A stretch of 64,000 nucleotides of DNA, from contig NC_071329.1 in the NCBI RefSeq assembly GCF_010183535.1, positions 14,198,001 through 14,262,000 on the forward strand, read 5' to 3'. The translations under genes were made by a program, and so were the position numbers. Source of the stretch: Caenorhabditis remanei (taxonomy: Eukaryota; Nematoda; Chromadorea; Rhabditida; Rhabditidae). Positions 23,164 to 34,044 of this stretch are shown here, piece after piece. The notes beneath the pieces are model-generated. The model ran no database searches. It was not told the origin of the DNA and saw only the letters and a list, made by a program, of their open reading frames with translations. The stretch's first letter is position 1. Each line of letters starts with the position of its first letter.

Positions 23164-25267
23164 ATGTATTCCATAGACTTTTCTGTTGCATATTGGCTAT
23201 CAAGATACTTCCATGTAATTGGATTCATTTCTCTATTATTCGATGCGTTTTCTATTTATTTGGTGTTGTTTAAAAGTGATAAAATTGACAATTTTCGGTA
23301 TTTTTTATTGAATTTTCAGGTTAGTCTTACAAGGTTTTGACTGTTCACGGTCTCCCACATTGCGAAAAAGAACTACAAGAAACGTGACGCCGATTTTTTC
23401 CCGTTTTAATTAAATTCTTTTATTTTTCGCCCTGAAAATGCAGTATTTTCAGGTTTTGAGACGTCACAATGGATGAAAACGGTCCCTTCTATCAGAATTG
23501 TAGAAAATAAAATGCTCTATCCTATGAGCCAGAAAACGTGAATTGTGATCAAAAATTGACTTTTTTGATACAGAAAAAACAGATTGTCAGGAAAATGAGT
23601 ATAACTTTTTTGGCAGAAAACATTTTCAGATAAAAATTGTAAATAATGTACTTGAGGATGCTGTAAAACTGTAACAATTTTTAGAAAATGAAATATTGGC
23701 TGAAATGACAGAAAATCTCAATTGTCTGAAAATATGTTTTTCTGTATCAAAAAAGCCAATTTTTGATCAAAATTCTCGTTTTCTGGCTCATACGATAGAG
23801 AAATTTCTTTTCAACATTTCTGATGGATGGGACCTTTTTCCATCCATTGCGATGTCTGAAAACCCGAAAATACTGGATTTTCAGTGCAAAAATAAGAGAA
23901 TTGAATTAAAACGTGAAAAAATCGGTTTCACGTTTCTTGCAGTTCTTTTTCGCACTATGAGAGACCGTGTTTTCTGTTAATCGCCTTGAACTGAAATTTA
24001 TTCCGAATGGAAAAGTGTAAATCAATCAAAAACTGCAACAAAAAACCGGCTCAAAGCTCAAAGAAAAATTAATCACCTGGTTGAATTCTTAGAATTTTCT
24101 TAAAGTAACACCCAAGTCCATTTCAGATCTCCTGCGCCCTAACCGATTTCCACGTCACTGGCTTTACCCAACCAGTTCCTCTCTACCCCTTACTAGCAGG
24201 ATATGTGATGGGTTTTGGAGCTGGACTAGGACTAACCACTCATTTTGCGATGGTAATTTTTGTTTCAGAAACTTCTGAAAATACCTGAAAATTTCAGACA
24301 GGAATCGCGTTATTCTTTACCTATCAAATCGGCGCAATGATTGTATGTTTCGTAAGGAAACATCAAAGTATAGCGGGGACATTGAAGAAATATGAGATTC
24401 CAAAACTGGGAATAATCCTAATGGCGATTTATTTTCTGTCGTATATTGCAAGTGTTCCTGGAATCTTCGCAACTCTTGGTGTCCCAGAAAACAAGAAATT
24501 CGAGTATGTCCAATCGGTAAGTCTATCAGCCTCACAGGTTCAAATTTTCAGCACACAAAAAAGTTTTGGATAATTTTTCGAAATTCGCGCTAATTTTACG
24601 CAATTTTTTCATGTCCATCCAATCTCCTTCTCCTTTCAGACCTATCCAGAATACCTCCTCTCCTTCCAATCCCTTCCAAACTTCTCAATCTACGAGACAA
24701 CTTCTAGTTTCGCAATTCTCATTGCCTATGCCGTCGGTGGCGGATCTCTCGCCTTTATTGTATTCGTTCTAGTCCTTCTGAACATATTTCGAATGTTGAG
24801 TCTTCTGAAACCCAAAGTTTCTCGTTCCAACTATCGAAAGCATCGAGCTGCCATCTGGAGTCTTCTCGCTCAATTCGCCACGTCATCAGTGATTTTCGTG
24901 CCGCCCATTGTTTGTGTTTTCGTGATTTTAATTGGTATAAATGGATCGCAGTGTGAGTTTTCTTTCTTATATAACCCTCAATCTGGCACCTATTTTTTCG
25001 TCAAAACTTAAATACTTCAGTAATAATCGAAATTCTTCTCATGATCGCCTGCCTTCACTCTCCACTGAACTGCATTGTTCTAGTCATAACATTCCCTCCG
25101 TATCGGCTTTTCGTTATCGACCTAATTCTCAGAAGACGGTTCGTCAAGAAAACAACAAACTACAATAATCAGGAACCTATCGGCATGTTTACAGTAAGCC
25201 GAAACCAATTGGGATGTCTACTGTATCATTGAGACCATCGGTTATGGTAACTAAATTGGAGAAGTAA
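23164..25267 (+). CDS. sri/srh-type chemoreceptor (intact, last of the cluster)
   Basis: Six exons (23164-23319, 24127-24252, 24298-24516, 24640-24952, 25021-25138, 25195-25267) sum to 1005 nt, 334 aa. Motifs are YSIDFSVAYWLSRYFH, FTQPVPLYPLLAGYV, YRKHRAAIWSLLAQFATSS and ITFPPYRLF. The tail ends RPSVMVTKLEK and corresponds to the tails of the two preceding receptors. Exon 6 was placed by that homology and by the frame. Its relative stands next to pseudouridine-synthase copies at 26.9 and 33.9 kb, so it marks an ancestral tail-to-tail junction. A large family C MITE lies in intron 1. Confidence 0.85.
23345..23972. repeat. foldback MITE, family C, in receptor intron 1
   Basis: The ends mirror each other: CACGGTCTCCCACATTGCG and AAGAACTACAAGAAACGTG at the left, CACGTTTCTTGCAGTTCTTT and GAGAGACCGTG at the right. 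About 630 bp with paired inner blocks (CAGAAAAACAGATTGTC-type). A second copy at 41406-42010 lies in a pseudouridine-synthase intron. Confidence 0.7.
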
Positions 25268-25364
25268 ATAATAATAATAATAACAATAAATTAATGAATT
25301 TCAATAAATTGATAAAAACAATGAAAACATGAAACAACAGAAACAATTAAAGAGATATGAATTC

Positions 25365-25705
25365 TTACTTTTGAACCGCCCATTCCGGCAATTCCGTTTT
25401 AAAACACCATTTCGGTGTCTCATATTTCAAACAATGCAAGAACAACTGATAATGATTATCGGGCACTTTCTTCGATTCCACATTGCATTTCTGACAAATT
25501 TCATCAAATTCCGGTCGTTGATCTACAGTAAGTCCTGGCGTGTAATTTCTGTAGAATCGGCGGCGAGATGCTCCATTTGTTGTTCGAAATCCGGATTCGG
25601 TTTCTCGTGCCAATTTTCAGATTTTTGCGTGTTTCGAACATCTTCGCAGAGCTGAAAATAAAAAAAGACTTAAAATTGTTCCTGAAATTTCAATTGCTAC
25701 CCCCT
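25365..25705 (-). pseudogene. fragment of RPUSD2-like pseudouridine synthase (last exon)
   Basis: The frame ending TELPEWAVQK and the block EICQKCNVESKKVPDNHYQL are nearly identical to the last exon of the full gene at 34045-34338. A deletion of about a dozen bases near 25545 shifts the frame (the reading becomes RRRFYRNY where the full gene has ADSTEI). Homology runs through the preceding intron and ends in the penultimate exon. It is the direct downstream neighbour of the intact receptor and is in the orientation of the full gene. Confidence 0.8.
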
Positions 25706-26240
25706 CAATATATCAAACAAATTGGAATTTGACGGATTTCAAGCCAAAAAGTTGTTCAAACTGGAAAAAATACAAAAAAACCAACCCATCAATTCCGACT
25801 TTTTGACTTAAAATCCAACTAATTTCTGCTTTTTGGCTCAAATTCAGCGAAGTTCCGATTTTTTGGCTTAAAATACGTTAAATTCCGTTTTTTGGCTTTA
25901 AATTCGTCGAATTCCGACATTTTTTTTTGCTTAAAAAACGTCAAAATTGACTGACTTTTTCGGTTTAAAACCACTCAAATTCCGACTTTTGTGGCTTGAA
26001 ATTCGTCAAATTCCGACGTTTTGGCACACATGATTCAAAATTCTGGAAATTCGTTTTAAAAACATTTTCGAGTTAGGGTACCTCTTGGAAAAAACACTTC
26101 AAGATGTAGTAAAGCCAAAAAAATGTTCAAAAAAAAGCTTTGAGCTAAAAATTTCTCAATTTCCAGACTAAAACTCACCTATCCTTTTTGGGTGGAAATC
26201 CGGCGAATTCCAATTTGTCAGATATATTCCAAAACTTCAC
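25706..26240. repeat. degenerate tandem repeat, unit about 30-35 bp
   Basis: Units resemble TTTTGGCTTAAAATTCGTCA followed by AATTCCGACTTT. A related inverted set (TTAAGCCAAAAA, GGAATTTAACTGATTTTA) lies at 34655-34870, inside an intron of the full pseudouridine synthase. It therefore probably arrived as part of the same duplicated segment. Confidence 0.6.
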
Positions 26241-26261
26241 TCTGTTTTTTTTGTTTCAGAA

Positions 26262-26825
26262 AACTCTGGTCAGGCGGAACACATTCGGTAGTACAAGTTC
26301 ACATCGAAACGGGAAGAACTCATCAGATTCGAGTACATTCACAATTTCTGGGTTTGTTTTTTTTTCTTTTTTCCAGTTTAAACAATTTTTTCCAAGTCAT
26401 CCAATCGTTGGTGATCAACTCTACAATTCGACTGTCTGGGGATCAACAAAAGGAAAAAATGCAGAGTATCAGAAGAGTTTTGGGGAGGTATATCATATCG
26501 AAACTTCAGAAAAAACGCAATTCATTTTCAGCTCTGCGAAGATGTTCGAAACACGCACAAATCTGAAAATTGGCACGAGAAACCGAATCCGGATTTCGAA
26601 CAACGAATGGAGCATCTCGCCGCCGATTCTACAGAAATCACACCGGAAACGCCAGGACTTTCTGTAGATCAACGACCGGAATTTGATGAAATTTGTCAGA
26701 AATGCAATGTGGAGTCGAAGAAAGTGCCCGATAATCATTATCAGTTGTTCTTGCATTGTTTGAAATATGAGACACCGAAATGGTGTTTTAAAACGGAATT
26801 GCCGGAATGGGCGGTTCAAAAGTAA
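26262..26825 (+). pseudogene. inverted fragment of RPUSD2-like pseudouridine synthase (last three exons)
   Basis: Three exon remnants are present: about 26262-26354 (VVQVHIETGRTHQIRVHSQF), about 26394-26486 (QLYNSTVWGSTKGKNAEYQ) and 26532-26825 (DNHYQLFLHCLKYE to the stop). They match exons 9-11 of the full gene but lie on the opposite strand. The acceptor before the second remnant has changed from TTCAGG to CCAAG, which destroys frame continuity. With the fragment at 25365-25705 it forms a local inverted repeat. It is also the outer part of the left arm of the large palindrome. Confidence 0.82.
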
Positions 26826-27635
26826 GAATTCATATCTCTTTAATTGTTTCTGTTGTTTCATGTTTTCATTGTTTTTATCATTTATTAATTTATTGATTTT
26901 CAATTTTCAGTCACCATAATCGATGTCCTTAATGTTACAGTAGATATCCCAAATTGGTTTCGGCCAGACTTGCACTACAATTTTTTGTCCAAAAATTTAC
27001 TTTCTGAAAATGTTTCATATTTTTCCTCAAGTATATTTTTAACAACCTTCGAAACCTACAGAAAATTGTTCTTCAGAAATATTTTTCAAAAAAATCGGGA
27101 AATTTTCGAAAAATTTTTTTTGAATTTTTTCAGTACTGAACTTCCGGGCCGGAGAAATTTTAATTCCGTCCCGGCCCGCATTTCCTTCTCTTCCTTCAAC
27201 TGTAGATATCTATAGATTCTCACTCTTCAAATTCTGAATCTCCGTTGACACGTCCTCAAAATTCGACGTCTCAATGTCAGTCTCCGGGGCCCCATATATT
27301 TCCTATCTACAGCATTTAGCCGCTCCTTAATAAATCTACTCTGAAAAGCAAGTTTTGATAAGAACAGCCCTTTGTTCAAGATACATGATTATTGCGTCTC
27401 TTCGTTCCATTTTGTAATCAACTTTTCGGTCTAATCAGTTTCAAAACCGCAAATGCAAGTTTTGATTAGAACTAAGAGTGCTCTTATAACGGTTGTAGGA
27501 GCAAAACTCCAGATGAACTGAACTTGTCTGAAGATAATGAAAAAAACAGGCCCTACATCTGATACAACCACAAACACTCTTGTAGTGGCGTGAACTAGCA
27601 AGCGAGGGGAAATCAAACGGAGCTATTTGGACAAC

Positions 27636-27883
27636 CGTATTCAGTAGGTCCTGATGTAGACATAGTTGTTAGCCGTCGAAAACTGAAAACCAGTGGGCTC
27701 GAGATCTCTAATCCGATCGGCGATGCGAGGCAAGAGGAAGAGTCGAAGATATCGATGGTGTGGGATATACTACGACGTGACATCGTGAATCTTGCTGGAA
27801 AACACTGGGAGGTGTGTTTTGATGACGTGATGGAGATATCATTGTCTGCCGTAGAAGGGCAACTATCGCAACAGTGGGACTGA
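27636..27883 (+). other. conserved open frame of unknown nature, left arm
   Basis: The frame contains VSRRKLKTSGLEISNP and MVWDILRRDIVNLAGKHWEV and ends LSQQWD. The right arm (33210-33428, minus) carries the same frame with a substitution (KASG for KTSG) and no stop. It is either a decayed gene fragment or an exon of an unrecognised gene. No family was identified. Confidence 0.4.
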
Positions 27884-28148
27884 CGTCCAGAAGGAAAAGC
27901 TGTGGAGTAGAGAAGCGGATGTCGTGGAAGAATTTTCTAACTCGTTATTTCTGGAATCAGTAGATGTTTCCCATGTAACCAAGTCGCTTCTCATCGTTGC
28001 ACCTGGTGTATTGTCATTGTCACGAGTCCAATCCTTGATGACTCCGTCGTTGGTTGATTTTATTGAAAAAAAGTAAGATTGGATGAAGAAGTCGAATGAA
28101 AAGGAAAAAAGTCCTGACACTTTGATTGCAATCTTAACATATTCTAAC

Positions 28149-28492
28149 CCGGGAGGACTCAAACCCGCGTCTACTGAAGCGAACCTCAGCCCGGATAAGT
28201 ATAGACTATTACAGCGCCATGCTCGATCAGTCTAACCGGAACCGACACAGATAAGAATGGTGGGGGAAGTCAATATTACAAAAGTTATTCCGTTTTTAAG
28301 AGATTTCATTCAAAATTGTTCAAAATTATCCCGTTTTTGGGAGATTTAATTAAAGTTGTTTCATTTCTAACCCGGGAGGATTCAAACCCGCGTCTACTGA
28401 AGCGAACCTCAGCCCGGATAAGTATAGACTATTACAGCGCCATGCTCGATCAGTCTAACCGGAACCGACACAGATAAGAATGGTGGGGGAAG
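28149..28492 (-). repeat. two tRNA-like repeat copies (left arm)
   Basis: Two near-identical copies at about 28149-28270 and 28371-28492 lie on the minus strand. Each has a conserved leader (TTCCCCCACCATTCTTATCT), then GTCGGTTCCGGTTAGACTGA, GGCGCTGTAATAGTCTATAC, and the B-box-like CGCGGGTTTGAATCC (GAGTCC in one copy). Internal B-box plus repeat number suggest a tRNA-derived SINE, but the A-box is weak. Confidence 0.55.
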
Positions 28493-29045
28493 TCAATATT
28501 ACAAAAGTTATCCCAATTTTGTTAGCATTTACCTGTTTTCGAGTCTCTTTTGGCGTGGTCTTTGGGGCATTCATCGATTCGTCTTAGTCACTGAAGTCTC
28601 CCATCTGTTGACATGAAGGCCGTGTTCAGCTCAGCTTGGCTCGCGGTGCTGAAAGAAATAGTTGAATTCAACGTAATCGATAAAACTTGTTGTGGGAAAC
28701 TATAAGCAATAGAACGAAAGAGCTAGAAATTAGAAAGACCTCGTTGTAGGTCGGAATGAGGGGAGAATGACTGAGTGACCAGTACTACTAGCAGTTGTGT
28801 GCAGAGGGCGGAGTCTCATTCCCGCGTTCGGTAAGATTTCCCAAGAAGATAAAGTTGCAGATGATAATATGTGAAGAAAAATGTAGCAGACAATATACCG
28901 AGGGAGACAACGTGTGAATTAGGTGACATTTTTACGTTGGATAAAGACATCTGCTGTTTGTTTGATCTACCGCAGTAGGAGTCAATAATAGGGGTCAGGG
29001 AAAGGTTACTTTTGGAAAAACTAAGAGATCAAAAAAGAACTGAGA

Positions 29046-29944
29046 AGATTGATTAGTTATAAAATTTTGTATTTTCTTGAAAAGAGTAGAAATTGATGGA
29101 GATATTTGTGATACCAAGACTGTCAAAAAAGCGGCGGAGGGAATTTTATATCAGATTTCCGTGCATGGAAAAATGACTGAAATACAAAGACTAGTGAAAC
29201 TAACAGGAAAGTTATAAGTTGTATTACTAAAATAGAAGAAGTAGGAACATTTGTTTTGATTCACTCTAGTTGAATTATGATTCGAATTTTCGAAGAGATT
29301 GTTCTTAAATTGGGTTTAGAGAGGAAGTAGAGAGGAGAGGACTAGAGAGATGGTGGGGGAGGTCAGAAGAATAGAAGAATAGATAGAAAATTTACTGTTT
29401 TTCATACTTTGATTGAATTTACGAAAAAAAAAAGTGAACTGAAAATTAAAATATCATTTTGTGAATCTGATAGGCTCACAAGAAGTGGTAACTCAAGGGA
29501 GAAACTAAGAGGGGCATATTCAGCGCGGGTAGATCGAATGCAATTAAAAACAGGGAGAGCTCAAAAAGAGAGGATTGCTCAGTGCGGGAGTGAAAGGGAC
29601 AACTGAATTTATTCCACCAGTCTGATCTCATTAGGACTGGGGGCGTGTCCAGTTTGCTGTCCGATTTCCCAGTAAGATAAGTGAAGAACAATAAGAGCAC
29701 TGGCCTTCTTATATACTATTAATCCGTCGTTCACACCTGTCTGCATGAGATTTGTTTTTGCTCGATCGATATATCATCTGTTAAATTTCCCAGTACGATA
29801 AGTGACAGATGCGATTGTTTTTGGCTGAGAACAGCAATAAGAACACTGGCTGATTTCTTCACGTTCAAAATTATTATGTCTGCGTGATCCTCTCTCTCCA
29901 TTCACACATCTATTGTCGGAATAAAAAAGGTCCGACATTTGTTC
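29046..29944. other. unpaired centre of the palindrome
   Basis: About 900 bp without an inverted partner. It contains two diverged copies of a block starting AATTTCCCAGTA and AAGATAAGTGA (about 29665-29700 and 29786-29850). I see no domain in its open frames (29409-29606 plus, 29476-29700 minus). Confidence 0.45.
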
Positions 29945-30329
29945 TTCTCAGTTTTTTTTGATCTCTTAGTTTTTCCAAAAGTAACCTTTCCCTGACCCCT
30001 ATTATTGACTCCTACTGCGGTAGATCAAACAAACAGCAGATGTCTTTATCCAACGTAAACATGTCAACTAATTCACACGTTGTCTCCTTCGGTATAATGT
30101 CTGCCACATTTTTCTTCACATATTACCATCTGCCACCTTATCTTCTTGGGAAATCATACCGGACGCTGACAATAGGCCCCGCCCTCTGCACACATCTGCT
30201 AGAAGACCAGTACTCAGTCATTCTCTCCTCATTCCTGCATAGAAGGCTGTCTTTCTAATTAGTCTATTGCTTTGTATATCATTCTTATATATAAAAGACA
30301 ATTGGGCGTTGTCTGTTTGTCTGAGGCGA

Positions 30330-30437
30330 TGTCCGCAGCTGTTTTGGAAAGAGAAGTGAAACTGAGCCAGCGGGCAAAACCAAACTGGCGTGCTTTGGAC
30401 AACGACCGCCGCTTTAGACCACTCGGCCATGCGGACA
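30330..30437 (-). other. tRNA-like sequence with perfect 8-bp closing stem
   Basis: On the minus strand it begins TGTCCGCA and ends TGCGGACA, exactly complementary. An A-box TGGCCGAGTGGTC follows the first arm as in Leu/Ser tRNAs. At 108 nt it is long, the anticodon arm is unclear and no B-box (GGTTCGAATCC type) is visible. A tRNA pseudogene or tRNA-derived repeat is more likely than a working gene. Confidence 0.4.
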
Positions 30438-30573
30438 CATTCAAAAGTCAATGACCACGTGAATGAAGAGAGACCAGCCGGCTCAACCGCCGAAGGCGGG
30501 GAGACAGGCTGGTTTCTTATAGTTTCCCACAACACGTTATTTCATTCACTTTTAATTAAACTATTTCTTTCAG

Positions 30574-30678
30574 CACCACGTACAAAGGACTCCACATCGG
30601 CAGATGGAAGATTTCAGTGACTAAGATCGACGAATGCCGGACGAGGGGAGATGATAGCAAAGGGAGACTCGAAAACTG
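30574..30678 (+). other. exon-like cassette 1
   Basis: It is preceded by CTATTTCTTTCAG and followed by GGTAAGCGC, so it has good splice signals. One open frame runs through (LHIGRWKISVTKIDECR to GRLENW) and ends in phase 2. Related cassettes are at 31949-32071 and 32493-32602; an inverted relative is at about 28560-28656. Whether it is transcribed is unknown. Confidence 0.4.
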
Positions 30679-30718
30679 GTAAGCGCTTTCAAAATAGTGA
30701 CATTTTCTATGAAATTAA

Positions 30719-31024
30719 CTTCCCCCACCATTCTTATCTGTGTCGGTTCCGGATAGACTCGTCGATCAGAGGATGTAGTAGTCTATAATACCCGGGCTGA
30801 GGTTTTCTTCAGTAGACGCGGGTTTGAATCCTCCCGATCTAGAAATCGTTGAAATTTTAAATGAAACTCCCGAAAACGGGATATTTTTTATGTTATTAAC
30901 TTCCCCCACCATTCTTATCTGTGTCGGTTCCGGTTAGACTGATCGAGCATGGCGCTGTAATAGTCTATACTTATCCGGGCTGAGGTTTACTTCAGTAGAC
31001 GCGGGTTTGAATCCTCCCGATCTA
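30719..31024 (+). repeat. two tRNA-like repeat copies (right arm, first pair)
   Basis: Copies at about 30719-30840 and 30899-31024 lie between exon-like cassettes. Both keep CGCGGGTTTGAATCCTCCCG. The first of the pair has the variant GGATGTAGTAGTCTATAAT, the second the form GGCGCTGTAATAGTCTATAC, an alternation repeated in the later pairs. Confidence 0.55.
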
Positions 31025-31948
31025 GGGTACGTTGAAATTGCAAAGTGACAAGAAAATAGACTTCCTTATTCAATTTTTTTTTCAAAAACATCACCCAACA
31101 ACGGACGATGGAATCAAGGATTGGGCGTAGTGAAAAGGACAATACACCAACGATGAGAGGCAACTCGGATAAATGGGAAACATGTTTATTCGGCATCGGA
31201 TTCCAGAATTGGTAAGTTATCTTAAAAACTAATGCATTGATTTTTCGGGGAGGTTCAAAATATCAAGACTAGGCATTGTCCGTTGGGTAGAATTCACAAA
31301 CAGTTTTGCTCGAAATTCGATTGATCTGGTTCGTCAAATATCTTTCATAATCTCATTGTTCCTTTAACTATTGGGATACTGAAAATACAGTTTTGATATA
31401 ACTGCTTTTTGGCGTCGTACTGACAAAATTAATAGTTGTTTATGACGAATTGAACTGTAAATTTAGAAACAAAAAGGTTTACAACTCCGCCCCCGGTCAG
31501 GCGTCTTCTCGATGTCCGCCGCGCTGCTTTTGTAACTCCAACAGATAAAATGAATGGAAAGTTTTATCTATATAGGCTGAAGACAAATTATAGTCTGTTG
31601 TTTTAAATCAGTTGCTTGTAGAGCACTTTCAGATTCATCACATTAAACTATGAACATAGACCATTGAGAAAATGTCAATCACACATCTCATTTTCATGCT
31701 CTTCTGTTCCACCTGTCACTAATCATTTCTCTATGGGAATCTAGACAGATGAACGCTCAGAAATAAGCGCAATAAGCCCCACCGCTACAGTCATACAGGT
31801 CTCTGGTTACTGTCACTCCTTTTCAATCCTTTATTATTCAAATTTGGGTAGTTTTCCTATCAGTCAAAAAACTACAGGCATTCAATTTGATCTTCTCATT
31901 CCATTTTCTTGTCACTTGCATCACTTTTCATTCAATTATTTCTTTCAG

Positions 31949-32071
31949 CACCGCATGCCACCATCACGGACTGCGCAACAACAAATGGAAGGACAAAGTA
32001 CTGCAATGTCTTCGACGATTCGATGAATGCCCGATGAGGGGAGATGATCTCAAAGGGAGACTCGAAAACTG
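31949..32071 (+). other. exon-like cassette 2
   Basis: It has the same acceptor (ATTTCTTTCAG) and donor (GGTAAGCGC) as cassette 1. An open frame runs through without a stop (GLRNNKWKDKVLQCLRRFDE to GDDLKGRLENW) and ends in phase 2. It is likely to be related by duplication. A relative of the upstream flank starting ATTCAATTTGATCTTCTCAT precedes cassettes 2 and 3. Confidence 0.4.
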
Positions 32072-32110
32072 GTAAGCGCTTTCAAAATAGTGACATTTTC
32101 TAAGAAATTA

Positions 32111-32355
32111 ACTTCCCCCACCATTCTCATCTGTGTCGGTTCCGGTTAGACTCGTCGATCAGAGGATGTAGTAGTCTATAATACCCGGGCTGAGGTTTTC
32201 TTCAGTAGACGCGGGTTTGAATCCTCCCGATATAGAAATCGTTGAAATTTTAAATGAAACTCCCGAAAACGGGATATTTTTTATGTTATTAACTTCCCCC
32301 ACCATTCTTATCTGTGTCGGTTCCGGTTAGACTGATCGAGCCTGGTGCTGTAATA
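32111..32355 (+). repeat. tRNA-like repeats (second pair, one truncated)
   Basis: A full copy lies at about 32111-32235. The second (about 32292-32355) is cut after the GTAATAGTC block, where the flank of the next cassette begins. This junction marks a tandem-duplication breakpoint. Confidence 0.55.
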
Positions 32356-32492
32356 GTCACTCCTTTTCAATCCTTTACAATTCAAATTTGGGTTGTTTTC
32401 CTATCATTCAAAAAACTACAGGTATTCAATTTGATCTTCTCATTCCATTTTCTTGTCACTTGCACCACTTTTCATTCAATTATTTCTTTCAG

Positions 32493-32602
32493 CACCGCAT
32501 GCCACCATCACGGACTGCGCAACAACAGATGGAAGGACAAAGTACTGTCTTCGACGATTCGATGAATGCCCGACGAGGAGAAACGCCTATCACGAACAAT
32601 TG
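32493..32602 (+). other. exon-like cassette 3 (frame broken)
   Basis: Nearly identical to cassette 2 over its first 65 bases but with a small deletion (CAATG lost) that shifts the frame into a stop. The splice-like borders are kept (TTTCTTTCAG, TTGGTAAGTG). Confidence 0.4.
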
Positions 32603-32640
32603 GTAAGTGCTATCAAAAACAGGACGTTTTCTATGAAATT

Positions 32641-32946
32641 AACTTCCCCCACCATTCTTATCTGTGTCGGTTCCGGATAGACTCGTCGATCAGAGGATGT
32701 AGTAGTCTATAATACCCGGGCTAAGGATTACCTCAGTAGACGCGGGTTTGAATCCTCCCGATCTAGAAATCGATGAAATTTTAAATGAAACTCCCAAAAA
32801 CGGGATATTTTTTATGTTATTGACTTCCCCCACCATTCTTATCTGTGTCGGTTCCGGTTAGACTGATCGAGCCTGGCGCTGTAATAGTCTATACTTATCC
32901 GGGCTGAGGTTTTCTTCAGTAGACGCGGCTTTGAATCCTCCCGATC
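32641..32946 (+). repeat. tRNA-like repeats (third pair)
   Basis: Copies at about 32641-32764 and 32819-32946 repeat the variant order seen at 30719-31024. The second runs directly into the frame at 32931-33230, which has its inverted twin at 27863-28162. Confidence 0.55.
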
Positions 32947-34044
32947 TAGAATATGTTAAGATTGCAATCAAAGTGTCAGGACTTTTTTCCTTTTCATTCG
33001 ACTTCTTCATCCAATCTTACTTTTTTTCAATAAAATCAACCAACGACGGAGTCATCAAGGATTGGACTCGTGACAATGATAATATACCAGGTGCAACGAT
33101 GAGAAGCGAGTCGGTTACATGGGAAACATCTACTGATTCCAGAAATAACGAGTTAGAAAATTCTTCTACGACATCCGCTTCTCTACTCCACAGCTTTTCC
33201 TTCTGGACGTCAGTCCCACTGTTGCGATAGTTGCCCTTCTACGGCAGACAATGATATCTCCATCACGTCATCAAAACACACCTCCCAGTGTTTTCCAGCA
33301 AGATTCACGATGTCACGTCGTAGTATATCCCACACCATCGATATCTTCGACTCTTCCTCTTGCCTCGCATCGCCGATCGGATTAGAGATCTCGAGTCCAC
33401 TGGCTTTCAGTTTTCGACGGCTGACCACTATGTCTACATCAGGGCCTACTGAATACGGTTATCCAAATAGCTCCGTTTGATTTCCTCTCGCTGGCTAGTT
33501 CACGCCACTACAAGAGTTGAAACTGATTAGACCGAAAAGTTGATTACAAAATGGAACGAAGAGACGCAATAATCATGTATCTTGAACAAAGGGCTGTTCT
33601 TATCAAAACTTGCTTTTCAGAGTAGATTTATTAAGGAGCGGCTAAATACTGTAGATAGGAAATATATGGGGCCCCGGAGAATTACAATGAAACGTCGAAT
33701 TTTGAGGACCTGTCAACGGAGATTCAGAATTTGAAGAGTGAGAATCTATAGATATCTACAGCTGAAGGAAAAGAAGGAAATGCGGGCCGGGACGGAATTA
33801 AAATTTCTCCGGCCCGGTAGGCCCGGAAATTCAGTACTGAAAAAAATTCAAAAAGTAAATTTTTCAGAAAGTAAATTTTTGGACAAAACTTGTAGTGCAA
33901 GTCTGGCCGAAACCAATTTGGGATATCTACTGTAACATTAAGGACATCGATTATGGTGACTGAAAATTGAAAATCAATAAATTAATAAATGATAAAAACA
34001 ATGAAAACATGAAACAACAGAAACAATTAAAGAGATATGAATTC

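Larger units (their letters stand above)
26532..29045. repeat. left arm of large imperfect palindrome
   Basis: Reading outward to inward, this arm holds the RPUSD2 last exon, a sri last-exon remnant (about 26895-26962), a GGGCCGG-rich stretch, the conserved frame at 27636-27883, the frame at 27863-28162, two tRNA-like repeats (28149-28492) and an exon-like cassette near 28560-28656. A block runs to 29045 with matches such as AAAGGTTACTTTTGGAAAAA. All of these recur inverted between 29945 and 34338. The spacer 29046-29944 is unmatched. Confidence 0.75.

Noticed and set aside
30040..30258. Plus-strand frame starting MSLSNVNMSTN as a gene.
   Set aside because: It lies in the inner palindrome arm, and its mirror in the left arm is not open in the same frame.
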